A stretch of DNA of 64,000 nucleotides from Diplolepis rosae (taxonomy: Eukaryota; Arthropoda; Insecta; Hymenoptera; Diplolepididae). The number at the start of each line of letters is the position of its first letter. The stretch's first letter is position 1. Location: positions 1,798,001 to 1,862,000 of the forward strand of contig JAPYXD010000727.1 in NCBI GenBank assembly GCA_030998225.1. Reading direction: 5' to 3'. A model generated the notes under the pieces. The model was not told the DNA's origin, did not search any database, and saw nothing but the letters and a program-made list of their open reading frames with translations. This document shows positions 13,335-24,291 of the stretch, piece after piece. The position numbers and the translations under genes were made by a program.

Positions 13335-14769
13335 TCATTTAAAAAGCGTCTTTTACAGATTTTGAAAACCATTAAATGTGTTTTATCGTATTTGAAAAAA
13401 TGATATGTAAAAATATCCTGTCAATGTTAGATGATAATTAAGATGGATATAACTAATTCCTTTCAAGCCATACTATTAGATTCATGAGTTCGGTGAACGT
13501 GAAAGTGATAGGAGTGCGCGTGGCGTAATATGTGATTATTCTTGTACATCGTAGGCGCACCTAAAGCCACACCCTAATTGATCCACGTAAGGGTAAATGC
13601 AACCCCTTAAGGTCAATCATGAATCGAGTACACAGGTGCAAAGTACTTTTGCACGCACATGCAAAAGTAATTACAAATTAATTAAAGTTGAGTAATTTCA
13701 CTAAATTTAGTGTCCAAAGAATAAAGCAAAGCATGTATTCATTTGATGGTTAGACAATTTAAAATTCTTGGAACTTTTGTAAAAGAGGTAATAGAAATGA
13801 AAAGAAGTAGTATAAAGAAAATAAAAACATAATGTAAATTCCAACTAGCAGCTGGTTGAGGAATGTTTCCGATTCGAATCGAGAAACAATTTTAATTTAC
13901 CAGTGGCTCGGAAATCCCACACTCTACCTCTTTCTCACACTCTTTTATCCCAAACAGAGGCCAAATACCCATTCGCTGTGGAGCATTGTTTCAGTTAACA
14001 GACTGGTCATGTGGCCATCCACCTACCGCCGCCTTTACAAACAGGCAGTTCGCTCAAAGCTGGGCTTCATTACTGATTACAGCAAAAATTGACACTTAAT
14101 TCTAATAAACCTAATTTTCAATTTATCATTTCAATATCGTGCTACGCTTATTTCAAATCTAGTTCGATGAGAAATTATTTTTAGCCATAATTACCATAAT
14201 ATTTTTTATATAAAAGACCTGTTTTATTGTATTTTGAAAATTAAAAGAATTTAATAGATTTCCCATCAGTTTTCAGATTTGAATTGAATTTCCAAATTAT
14301 TCAATCTCGTGAATTAATGGTTTTATGTAAACTTTACTGAATATTAATCTAGTCTTGTCATTGAGCCATTTCTCAGATCTGGGCGAACCGTCTTGAAATT
14401 GTCCTCTCCCCGAATTAACTCCACCTCCTTCCAAACAAGAAGAATAATGAGAAACTTTTAATTAAAACGTCGGCTACTTCGAGGCAATCAAAGACCAGAA
14501 ACAGTAGGAGAAGAAAATATGGCGTTAATGGATTTTTTTAAATACCTAGTGCCCTTTGTCCTTAAGTTCGTTACTGCAACTCGTACTTTAATCGCACAAA
14601 GTTGATTCCCTTGTTTTGATAAATACTTTAAGTTGAGAATCTTAGAAAATTCTTATTCTTTCATCAATATGTAAAAGAGCTTTATAATTTAAGAATATTT
14701 TTATAATGAATACACATAATTTACATATTTTTTGTATGTATGGATATTACGGTAAAAAATTTTGCTGAC
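13335..14769. other. Gene-free DNA with a possible regulatory island
   Basis: The block at about 13480-13670 is richer in G+C and contains a palindromic GTGCAAAGTACTTTTGCAC word that resembles a nuclear-receptor or dimeric factor site. The stretch 14380-14620 is also moderately G+C rich with TAATTAAAA words. Neither shows coding similarity. Confidence 0.4.
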
Positions 14770-14773
14770 TTAA

Positions 14774-14917
14774 AGTCAGGGTCGAGGGAACGATTCTCTG
14801 CTGTTTTTCTTCCACCAATGTAAACAAATAAGAGTGAGTTTACTTTGAATTACTCTCATTTGTTTGCATTGGTGGAAAAAGGACAGCAGAGAATCGTTCC
14901 GTTATCCCTGGTTGAGG
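14774..14917. mobile_element. TTAA-flanked fold-back miniature element (144 bp)
   Basis: TTAA occurs on both sides (14770-14773 and 14918-14921). The two halves are nearly complementary: GGAACGATTCTCTGCTG at 14788 pairs with CAGCAGAGAATCGTTCC near the right end, and the pairing continues through a CCACCAATG / CATTGGTGG block almost to the centre, leaving a loop of about 13 bases. TTAA target duplication is typical of piggyBac-like elements (established knowledge), so this is a likely piggyBac-type miniature element. It has no coding capacity; a transcript would form a long hairpin. Confidence 0.8.
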
Positions 14918-14921
14918 TTAA

Positions 14922-16500
14922 AGTAAAATGAGGTGAAACTTTTATGGTACTTGGGTTTTATATTACAGGAGCTTTTTGATATTTTTGTCTAATACCTGTA
15001 TGTACTAATTGAATGCTGATTTTTTTCATACACCGAAGCAATTGTGAATAAAGTGAATAAAGGAGAGAACACAGTTGGGTGAAGAGGAGCTTGCGATCGG
15101 AAAAGAGATATCAAAAAGCAAGCGGCTAGTGGTTTGATTTTGCGCGTGCAAACATTTCCCTAATGCAGTCTAGAGAGAGTGCAATCATGGCCTCACTTCC
15201 ATCTCCTAGTGACATTTATATAGAATACATATGTGGCAGAATCTACGTTCTGCTGTTTTGCGTACAAACACGTTAAACATCCAAAATAGTGAAGCATAGG
15301 ATTGTCACCATTCCGCATCGGTAATGTGAATATTTCATTCGAACGAAATTCAGCATGTGGTTCTATTCAGTTCATTGCGGTCATCGGACACTAGGTTCTA
15401 GAAATTGTATCAGTTTTAACACACTCATATGATTTCGAGTAGAGCAAGATTCAATTGATGCACATAGGTACTGTCGTCATTGGTTCAAACTCGATTATTA
15501 AACCATTAGGAGATGTGATTTTAATCTTGAAATAATATTAGGTTCAGTTAGAAACATTTCAATTTTCTCGAGTTCGTTTTCAAGCTGAAGCCATTTTTAA
15601 TTTTACATTTTTTTGCATCAGTCCGACTCTAAAACGTGAAAACTTATGTAAAAGTAATTATCTCTACGATGACGTAAATAGGTGAAGTTGTTTGAACTGT
15701 ATGCTAAGCCATAAAGGTAATAAATTTGACTACTGGCGGGTTGATTTCACTGCATAAGCTGTAAATCCTGATAACACAAACGCCTGTAAATGTCTCTTAG
15801 ATGTTCATAGGACGATAAGACGACCTAAAAACATTTAAGATTACCATCAGCAGGGAGATTATTCAACACATAAATTCATCATATTTAAAAATCATTATTA
15901 TAATAAAAATGAAAAAATTTCAAACATTAAAGATTTATCTGGTTCAATTGACTCAATGAATTTCTAGAGAGTAGAAATTTTTTCATTTAATTAACTAAAT
16001 GAGACACTGAATGGAAAATAAATTTAGATTTTTGCTGAAAATAGTGCTGGGCTAAAATATCGATTTATTTCTATTTGATTTATTACATCCTTTATCCTGT
16101 GATTTTTTATGCACATAAATATGTACAATTGAAGGTATCTGATGCTTCGTTCTCGGCGATGTGACTTTCTTTTTTCATTTGTTTCACTCCTAAACTTGGG
16201 AGTGAAGTATTCGCTCAATTTGTTCTGAACAATATATAAATGAGAAAACAAAGAAGCAGGACAGGAAGATAGAATGAAGGTCAGGTTGATGTACATCTTC
16301 GAGTGTCTAGGATATTCTTCGGAAAAACTTTAGCATTTCGAGTTTCCTGATGTTCTCTCAGGAATTCCGCGCGTTCACTAGGAGGCACAAATCAGGGTTG
16401 TCTAATAAGGTCGTCGAGTTGCAGGCTTGAGCGATGAGCTTTTTGCAGATAGAGAAAGTAATGGAGAAAGATTACCTGTAGTTTTTACAATCTCCAAGGG
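14922..16500. other. Gene-free DNA
   Basis: A moderately G+C-rich block at about 15050-15500 gives way to A+T-rich sequence. Nothing recognisable as coding, RNA or mobile. Confidence 0.45.
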
Positions 16501-16502
16501 TA

Positions 16503-16723
16503 CACGGAGAAAAATGGATGTTCAACTATGGGACAGCCATCTTATATATGTTCAATTGTATTATCTAGATGTTCAACTGTAATATCTAAGATATTAATCT
16601 CTGCATATTTTAACATCTTAGATATTACAGCTGAATATCTAGATATTACAACTAAATATATAAGATGGCTGTCCCATAGTTAAACATCTAGATGTTAATT
16701 CTAAACATCCACTTTTCTCTGTG
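16503..16723. mobile_element. TA-flanked palindromic element (221 bp)
   Basis: TA lies on both sides (16501-16502 and 16724-16725). The left end reads CACGGAGAAAAATGGATGTT and the reverse complement of the right end reads CACAGAGAAAAGTGGATGTT. The arms stay complementary towards the centre, including ATGGGACAGCCATCTTATAT and its inverted partner. Almost the whole element is one long palindrome with many AGATATT and ATCTAGAT words. It is non-coding and probably a miniature inverted-repeat element mobilised by a TA-targeting transposase. Confidence 0.8.
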
Positions 16724-16725
16724 TA

Positions 16726-17893
16726 GATAAGATCATGTTCGATGTTTTTGATGACCGTGAAACCCTTGTTTTATCTTTGGATCCATCGCCTTGGCTTTGA
16801 TTTTTAATGTCATTTTCACTTAACACGTCTTTGCTAGAGGAAATTTTGTATACTATAAAGTAGGTGAAGGTTTCAAGTATTATATAGATATGTAACATTA
16901 ACAAGTATGCGAAGAACCTTTACTGCCAAACATTTTCGTGGCTTTCATACATCCTTAAGCTACAAGAGTATCTTAATTTCAAATATATTATAACTGAAAA
17001 TGAATTCAAGAAACAAGCGTTAGAGTTGTAAACAAGCGCAAGGAGGTAAAATTTTTATGATACATTTTAATTTGTGCATAACAGTAATTGTACAATTGTT
17101 TTGTGGGGTTTAAAGGAATAAGTGAATAATAAAAATAAATATTTATTGAAAGCAAACTGTTTGAGAAGAAATTTTTATCATATATAGTAAAAAAACTGTT
17201 AAAATGGTATTTTTTTTAAAGCAAAATTATGTTACTTTCATGTAAGTTTCAAAACATTAAAGGTTTGCATAAATTTCAATTAATGCAGATAGAGAAAAAT
17301 TTGATCCAGAAAATAAAAAGAATATGAATAAGAAACAGACTATAAAATACGAATTTTAACTTAACTTTTAGGTTACACATTTTAAGATAGTAAATATACA
17401 GATAAAATAGGTCCTGCGACGCGTGAAAAAAAACTATCTTAATCCTGAGATACATGTGATGGAAGCTTTTTTTAGATGTTCATCTGAAATTTTATTCATT
17501 TTTTCTTAATCGTATTGTAACGGATTGTTATGTTGACAAATGCTGGAATTTTCTAATACGTTCAACTGAAATTTTCCATTATTGAATTTTATTGTACGAA
17601 TAATGTAAGTTGTAATTATACACTAAAAAATTGTCTTCATTATAATTTTTGGCAAAATTTATTGCTTTTACCAAAGAGACGTGTGAAACAATATAACATT
17701 ATTGTATTATACTAGTTTCTCTATATATTTTTTCTCAGTACTTAGCATTTTGTTGAATTCAGTTTTTTAAAGAATAAATTTACTTTATATTACCCGTAAT
17801 ATATAATTTCTTAATGAATTATCTTCGATTTCAGTAGAATTTTCGCTAAATTCATTTCGAAGTTCTTTAAAAATTTAATGAAATTTACCTGGT
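16726..17893. other. Gene-free, strongly A+T-rich DNA
   Basis: No gene, RNA or repeat with definable ends was recognised. Confidence 0.5.
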
Positions 17894-17897
17894 TTAA

Positions 17898-18332
17898 GGT
17901 AGTTCGTTCACGAAAATTAGACCTCACGCAAAAATAGATAATTTTGATTTCAAGAATAGCAATATCATTATTGAAGGGCTAATTTGAAACAATTTCTCGA
18001 AACAAAATTTTTATAATCAAATTGCTGTATTCGGTAATAATTAATTTAATTTCAAGAATAGGAAACGGTCATATAGAGAATTTTTTTCCTAAAAAAATTA
18101 ACCGTGATTTATTAGAATAGCATCATTTTTAAAAATTTGGCTCGAAGCGATAAGAAAGTAAGTTTGGGCAAAAATAAAATTTATTAATAAAATTATTTTT
18201 TTGTGTTTCAAATTTTTTTCATGAAAAAGAATTTTTTCTCTTTCAAATTAGCCCTTCAATAATAATATTGCTTTTCTTGAAAGCAAACTTATCTATTTTT
18301 GCCTGAGGTCTAATTTTCGTGAACGAACTACC
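17898..18332. mobile_element. TTAA-flanked element with 92 bp inverted repeats
   Basis: TTAA is present at 17894-17897 and 18333-18336. The inner ends begin GGTAGTTCGTTCACGAAAAT on the left and the same bases in reverse complement on the right. Left arm (17898-17989) and right arm (18241-18332) are both 92 bases and differ at only a few positions. The roughly 250-base middle is A+T rich and non-coding. Symmetric long arms plus TTAA make this a clear piggyBac-type non-autonomous element. The low divergence between arms suggests it is younger than its neighbours, though gene conversion between arms could give the same picture. Confidence 0.88.
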
Positions 18333-18336
18333 TTAA

Positions 18337-19413
18337 TCTACTTTAAATTCAGTTTCTTCTTATTAAATCTACGATAATTGACGTACAGTTGATTCGCATT
18401 AAATTGATTCAAATATAATTATGAAATTTAGTTGATTTCCCATAAATCATTTCGAATTCCGCGCATTATCTTGAATTATTTGTTACATTAGTATATTTCT
18501 AATCAATATTAATTTAGAATTCAATTTAATTAAAGGCTTTAACAACATTCCAATCATTTAATTATACTATTTTCAATTAATTTGAATTATCCGTCTATGA
18601 TATATTTTCACCAATTCGGATTCAGATATTTTCCAAAATAAATTCAGTTAATTTGTTCTAAATTTTGTTAATGGCACCATTTTGTCTAAATGACGATTAT
18701 TGTAATACGCTTATATTTCTATTATTCGAAAATGAATAGTATAGAATGATTTAAAAGGCAATTAACAAGTTTCTCGTCATTTTTAGGGGTCTTGAGGAGA
18801 TTCCTTTTTTAGGGTTTAATTTTCAAAAAGCACTTTTGCAAGAAGGCAATTTTCATGAGATTGTGAGCCTCTTATATTTCACTTTGCAAGAATTACGAGC
18901 TTAATACATTCGTGCAAGCCCTTACGTCGTCTGGTTGCTCGATCCACGGTGAATTAAAAAACGGACGTGCGAGGTCTTAAAGCTAGTGACGATAAAAAGT
19001 AATGAAAGTAATAAAAGCCTCAAGCTTAGCTGTGCTATATACCGGAGGGAACTGGATGGGAAGTTCTTTTGAAGAAACGTCACCCCGGGGCTTGACCGAG
19101 TTACTTTTCTCATGTCCATTGACCATCTCACATCAAAAGTTCTAGCAATCGCTTTGCCAAAAGTATATTAAATGAACTTCATTACAGTTCACTTTAGATT
19201 GTTCAAAAGTAGCGCCTAGAAAAAACCTGAATGAACCTCTCTTGAACGATTTCTCTATAATAGAGATTTTTATTTATTTTTATACATAAATTCAAGCAAA
19301 AACTGATAATAACGTAAGGCTTGTGATTCGTAATACGTCTTGATAACCGATAATTATGAATTATGCAACAGGAACCAAGCGGTAGTTGAAACGAGATGTA
19401 ATATATAAATCCT
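18337..19413. other. Gene-free DNA rich in AATT/ATTA words
   Basis: 18360-18660 is very A+T rich and packed with AATT, ATTA and GAATTC-like words, which could be homeodomain-type sites or simply base composition. 18900-19150 is more G+C rich. No coding or RNA signal. Confidence 0.4.
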
Positions 19414-19417
19414 TTAA

Positions 19418-19768
19418 GGTCATGGACCAACCTGGTCACGTGGCTACATTCCTACTTTACCGGCATTTCAGTTTGTGTAACCCCATTTCTATAAAAAATA
19501 AGATAGGTAACTGAAAATTTATAGGATTGACTAAAATACATTAATATAAGTCTGTCTGGTCATAAATGTTTATAATTATAAAAAAATATTTCTTTTAAAA
19601 AAAAAATTTACAATTATAAACATTTAGGACCAGACAGACTTGACTTAGTGCATTTCATTTACTCTCACAAATTTTCAACTTGTCTCATTTTTACAGAAAT
19701 GGGGTTACACGAATTGAAAATTCTGGTGAGGTAGAAACCTAGTCACGTGATCCGGTAGGTACATGGCC
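19418..19768. mobile_element. TTAA-flanked fold-back element (351 bp)
   Basis: TTAA lies at 19414-19417 and 19769-19772. The terminal bases read GGTCATGGACCAACCTGG on the left and GGCCATGTACCTACCGGA on the right (reverse complement). Complementarity continues inward through a TCACGTG block, a GTGTAACCCCATTTCT block and a long AGTCTGTCTGGTC...ATAAATGTTTATAATT block. Nearly the whole element is one imperfect hairpin with arms of about 160 bases. It is non-coding and of piggyBac type by its target site. Confidence 0.85.
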
Positions 19769-19772
19769 TTAA

Positions 19773-20466
19773 TAGTCTTTTTGGCACTTTGAGGCTAGGA
19801 TATCTCGAAATCCTAGTGTGAGAGCAATTCTGCCGCTGGATTTGGATTCGGCATAAAAAATTGTAAAGTAAGTAACATAATATGTCTGACTCAGGTGGTA
19901 AAATTTTGTTGCAGCGTGTTACGAGTATCATTATATAGTGAATGATTTCAAAATAAAATAATATTAAAACATATATTACATTTTTCAAATTATTATTCAC
20001 ACTACTCTATGCACGAAAAATAGTACACCTGTGACAAGGAAGTCAATTCTTGTTACAGCTAAACATTTAGCTGAAAAACGAACAAGCAAATGTAAGTAGA
20101 TCTCTGAATATAGATTTTTAAATATTTTTCAAGTATTACACTAAATAAGATGCTCGTTAATATCAATATTTTAATATGATACCGTCTTTAGCTAGCAATA
20201 AATTAAAAGCAGTCCATGCAAAAATATATCTCAATTCAAATATTGAGAAGTATAAGAAAAGCAACAAATTTAACTTCTAAATTCAAATCAGCTAGACTAG
20301 CGATATTTACTTTCACGATATCAAAAAAACAAGTGAATACAATAAGAATATTTATTTCCATTCTGTTTGAATCAATTTTCAGTTTTTTACATCAATTTAC
20401 AGTTTTTGAGTTGCTCTTTCGTTTGCAAAAATCGGAACATTTTTCAGTCATTTACTTTTGTTATTA
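19773..20466. other. Gene-free DNA between two TTAA elements
   Basis: A+T-rich spacer. A small open frame at 20216-20470 shows no recognisable protein features. Confidence 0.45.
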
Positions 20467-20470
20467 TTGA

Positions 20471-21031
20471 GGTAGTTGTCCTGCAAAAAATCAGGTTTCT
20501 GCAAAACAAAGTTTTTCCAAAATTTTAAGACTTAAAATGATATTATCGGTCGTGTTTTATAATAGAAAAATCATACTTTTCATAATGTTTTTTGTAATAG
20601 AATTTTTCCTTATCATCTCTTCTTACCGATTTTTCTGAAATAATTGGATTTTCATGAAACATGGCTTACTTTTTCAGGAAATATATTTTCTACAACTCTA
20701 TTATTGTTTTCAATCTTCAAAGTAAAGTTTTCAGAGGCTGAAATAGTTAAAAGAATATTTTTAAAGAAAAAATTTTTTTTTTAGATAACTATATTTGAAA
20801 AAATAAGCTATGATTTATGAAAATTCAATAATTTTTACAACACTAATAACAAGTGATAGTAGGGAAAAATTATTTTACAAAAAGCATTATCAAAAGTACT
20901 ATTTTTCGTTACTTGTTGTTTTCATAAAAAGTAATGTTTCTTCTCTCATAAGACAGGACTGGTAATATAATTTCAAGTCTTAAAATATTAGAAAAACTTT
21001 TTTCCAGAGACCTGATTTTTTTACAACTGCC
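20471..21031. mobile_element. TTAA-type fold-back element, 561 bp, abutting the next
   Basis: The right flank is TTAA (21032-21035); the left flank is TTGA (20467-20470), a one-base decay. Terminal bases are GGTAGTTGTCCTGC on the left and GGCAGTTGTAAAAA on the right (reverse complement). Both are followed by ATCAGGTnTCTG, AGTTTTTC and ATTTTAAGACTT blocks, and later by matching TACTTTTNATAATG blocks further inward. It is therefore a long imperfect fold-back whose right arm carries a few tens of extra bases. No coding capacity. Its right TTAA is also the left TTAA of the next element. Confidence 0.8.
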
Positions 21032-21035
21032 TTAA

Positions 21036-21766
21036 GAGGTCTACCCACATTAGACCCTGAAAAAAAGGTTATTTTTATGAATTTTTTTGAGAGGTATATA
21101 TTATAGATATTGATTCGAAAATTGTGAGACTAAGTAAATACACTCTTACAATACATAAATAATAAATAATAAATAATAAATTTTTTAAAATTTATTTTAA
21201 ACACCTATTATAGATGAAAATGGTGGTGAATCATAGGTCCTCAAAAAGTAGATAGGTGTGAGCAGTTAATGAATTTTGGAGATGGATTGTCTGAAATAAA
21301 AAAATCGAACGGCTTTAGATTCAGTATGTTAATGGCTATAGCGCATATTATACGATTTTTTATTTTTGAAAAAATAACAAAATGGCGGTCATTTTTCGAA
21401 CAGAAAAAAAATATGTTTTTTCCACTGTTTGTTGCAAAAAAAAACCAGTTAAAATCAAAATTTAAAAAAGTCCACGATATGCGCTATAGCTATAGTTGTA
21501 AAAAACATGTGGTGAAGATTTCATAAGGATCGGTTCATTAGTTTCGGAGACATTATCAACAAGGCGTCGAAAAACGTTGTTTTGAGAAAAACCGTTTAAA
21601 CATTTTTGTTAATAAAAAATCGTGAAAAGAACTTACCTGCGCTTAATTAGCGATGCCTGCACTATACAGTATGCCTTCTTTTGCTCCATAATACTCATTT
21701 CCATCCAAAATAGCTTGTCTCCGTTGAGTTGTGGCCTTTTTGGAATTGGTAATGTGAGTAGACCCC
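21036..21766. mobile_element. TTAA-flanked element with short inverted repeats, family T
   Basis: TTAA lies at 21032-21035 and 21767-21770. The inner ends are GAGGTCTACCCACATTA on the left and GGGGTCTACTCACATTA on the right (reverse complement). The interior from about 21240 to 21620 matches 27904-28020 and 29210-29460, for example TAGTTTCGGAGACATTATCAAC against TAGTTTCGGAAATTTTATCAAC (shown here as decayed copies), so the two elements are relatives. No intact transposase; the 60-90-codon open frames inside are A+T-driven and lack recognised motifs. Confidence 0.82.
21156..21180. repeat. (AATAAAT)n simple repeat
   Basis: Short A+T tandem of TAAATAA units inside the TTAA element at 21036-21766. 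Confidence 0.7.
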
Positions 21767-21823
21767 TTAAACTCAATAAATTCTTGATTCGCTCTTTCGC
21801 CTGGTTACATTTTTTCCGTTTAA

Positions 21824-21988
21824 ATTTCAACCAGTAGTCTTTTTTTCACTAATTTTAACCACTGACTTAATTCCAGCTACAAATCAGTTCATTTGAACAG
21901 GCTTCTCAATCAATTTGATTCAAAAGAACTCATTGTATAGCTAGAATTCAGTTACTGGTAGAAATTAGTGAAAAAGACAACTGATTGT
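21824..21988. repeat. 165 bp imperfect hairpin
   Basis: Left half (GTCTTTTTTTCACTAATT, then a CACTGACTTAATTC block and an AGTTCATTTGAA block) pairs with the right half (TTCAAAAGAACTCA ... GAATTCAGTTACTGG ... AATTAGTGAAAAAGAC). The arms are about 70 bases and the loop about 20. It lies 54 bases beyond the TTAA element at 21036-21766. No target duplication is evident, so it is either a worn miniature element or a hairpin-RNA source. Confidence 0.65.
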
Positions 21989-24291
21989 GATCAAGAGACA
22001 TGATCATGTACGATTGTATTTTGCTAAGTAGTTTTTAAGTAATTCGCTTTGAAACTATTTAGTTGCTTAGTCGGTAACTCTCTAACTTTTCGTCCCCCTT
22101 TCACTCCTATTCAGCGCTTCCATTGTCTTCCTTCTACCATTCCCTTTTATGCATCGTGTCCTACTTCGCAGTTTTCGAACCGCATGAGAGATCGGGGTTC
22201 CTACTTTTGTACCCTTCACAAACTATCACTAAGCTGATTCTAATTGTTTATAACAAACTGATTGTATGAAAGCAACATCGACCTGAATTTTCTTAGCGGA
22301 TGTGACACATTGCAAGACTATAATTTCGTCGTAGCTACGGCGAAATGCCGTCTAATGAATTTACGAGAAGGAGAACATTCGCTCCACAGACTATGAGAAA
22401 ATCAATAGTCCCATTAAATATTTCATATATTTCGCGGAACACGATGGCGCGGCGGTCCGGTCACGTCGTTCCCATCTGTTGTAATCGACCAACTTGAATC
22501 GTTAATGGAAATGATTGGTTTCGTAGGATGTTCGTCGTCTGGATAACATAGCGTGTTTTTGTGAACCGTGGGATGCTGTAGTTTCACCAAGTATCATTCT
22601 CGTAAAATTTACAAATTTACTTTAAAATCAACATTTTAGTGCTAATTTGCTTCCTTTTCTTCTGCATCAGTATTTTTTCTATAATTGACGTGTACCAGTA
22701 ATTACTGCCCTCAACCAAATTTAGGGTTTACCTTTCCGGTCAAAAATTCTTTAATCTTTTATTATCATGACCACCCTAACTGTAGTTTATAAAACTTTAT
22801 TACTTTACTCACAAGAATATTTAGAACTCACTGGCTGAAGATAAAGGGATTGTATAGTACATTTTTTGCTTCGAATTAACGAGTTTTATTGCAGATTAGC
22901 GTAACTCAAATATATAATAGTGAGTGTTCGTGTCAAGCAAACGTGTTACTTTCACTGGAAAATTACCTAAACATATATACAATCTAAAACTGCGTTCACC
23001 AACGATTTGATTCCACAGATTAAATCAGTATATCTATTCCTCTATGCAATGATATCTGCTGTCTATTCAAAGCAATCTATTTAAACAATTCTTTTAACAT
23101 GAAAAAATTGTCGCTTATTTTTTTTTTTATTCAACTTGATATCATAGACATATTCCAATAATATAGAAAAGGTGGTAGAAAATTTTAGAAAAAATAATGA
23201 GAATTACATTTTTATTGAGAAACAGATAATTATTGGTAAATACTACGAATTGGTTTATATAGAAAAAAGTAGATTTTTTTGTTTACAATGTCCATAGTTA
23301 GCAGCAATATGGAATCTTCAGTCATTTTTGTCCAAATCGTTCTTCCTTTTTTAAATATTTGTACATGCAACAAGTTTAAGAAGTAGACCTAAGAAATGGT
23401 TATTTCATATATTTGGCAATGCAAAAAGTTTTCATAAGGTTCTTATAGATTGGGTAGGTAATATCGCGCACCACCTCTCGCCGTTAATCTTTGGAGTTTC
23501 GTGAGAGGATGGCGTCAGACAAGCAGGGGTAAGCCTATAGTGTAAGTCGGCACGCGACGCGGCGCCCTATCTCCACCATGTTTCAAGCAGGCAAGTACTT
23601 TCTTTCGCGCGTCTTGAAAAAAGGTAAGATTACGATAAAGCTTCTAAATAATTGCGGTCGGCCCCCTTAAACTAGCTTGGCTAATATGGCCAGTTCTATT
23701 GCCAAATTGAAGACTTCCCCGGGTCACTGAACTTCAATGTTTCAAAAATTAAATAAAAAGAATCTGAAAGCACTCATATTATTCATTTCCATGTAATCGC
23801 GAATAGGCACGAAAGTGAAAAATATGTATATTGGTTGTATTGTGACAATTAGATGCTTTTGAGAAAGTGACTTACGTGCCAGTGAATCATACGTGACCCG
23901 TAAGTTAAGGGCGGAAACCAAGACGGCAGGAGTAAAAAGTGCGATGCTATCGGCGGTAGTTGTGCAGCGAAAGTGGAGAGGTGAACATGAATATGCAACT
24001 AGCTACAGCCGTTAAACGCCTCCGTTCCTCACATTGCTTCTTGATGAATCCAACCCCTCTGCGCACTGCCATTCAAGGAAAAAGAAGCGTTTAACTGAAT
24101 AAAGCGAATTATTCTGATGAAATCTCGATCGCTTCAACGACCTTGAGCCACCATTAACGACTAAACGCCGTTCTTAAGCTCCCTTCAATACTCCTTTTTA
24201 TGAAAAGCCTCGCCGAATGATTATTCTTCGAGATTTTTCATTACTGCCTTTAACGTTTCATTGATCTTTTTTTAGCACTTACATTCCGCAT
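21989..24291. other. Gene-free DNA with candidate conserved islands
   Basis: 22310-22560 and 23450-24180 are clearly richer in G+C than surrounding sequence and contain no repeat, open frame or RNA fold that explains this. They are plausible conserved cis-regulatory sequences. The rest is A+T rich and featureless. Confidence 0.4.
22310..22560. promoter_or_regulatory. Candidate conserved regulatory element
   Basis: A G+C-richer island flanked by A+T-rich DNA, with CTAATGAATTTACG, CCATTAAATATTTC and CGTTAATGGAAATGATTGG words (ATTA/TAAT cores) and no repeat or coding signature. This is inference from composition and motif density only. Confidence 0.25.

Noticed and set aside
23655..23680. CCCCCTTAAACTAG as the end of another TTAA element
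   Set aside because: No inverted partner next to a TTAA could be found within several kilobases.
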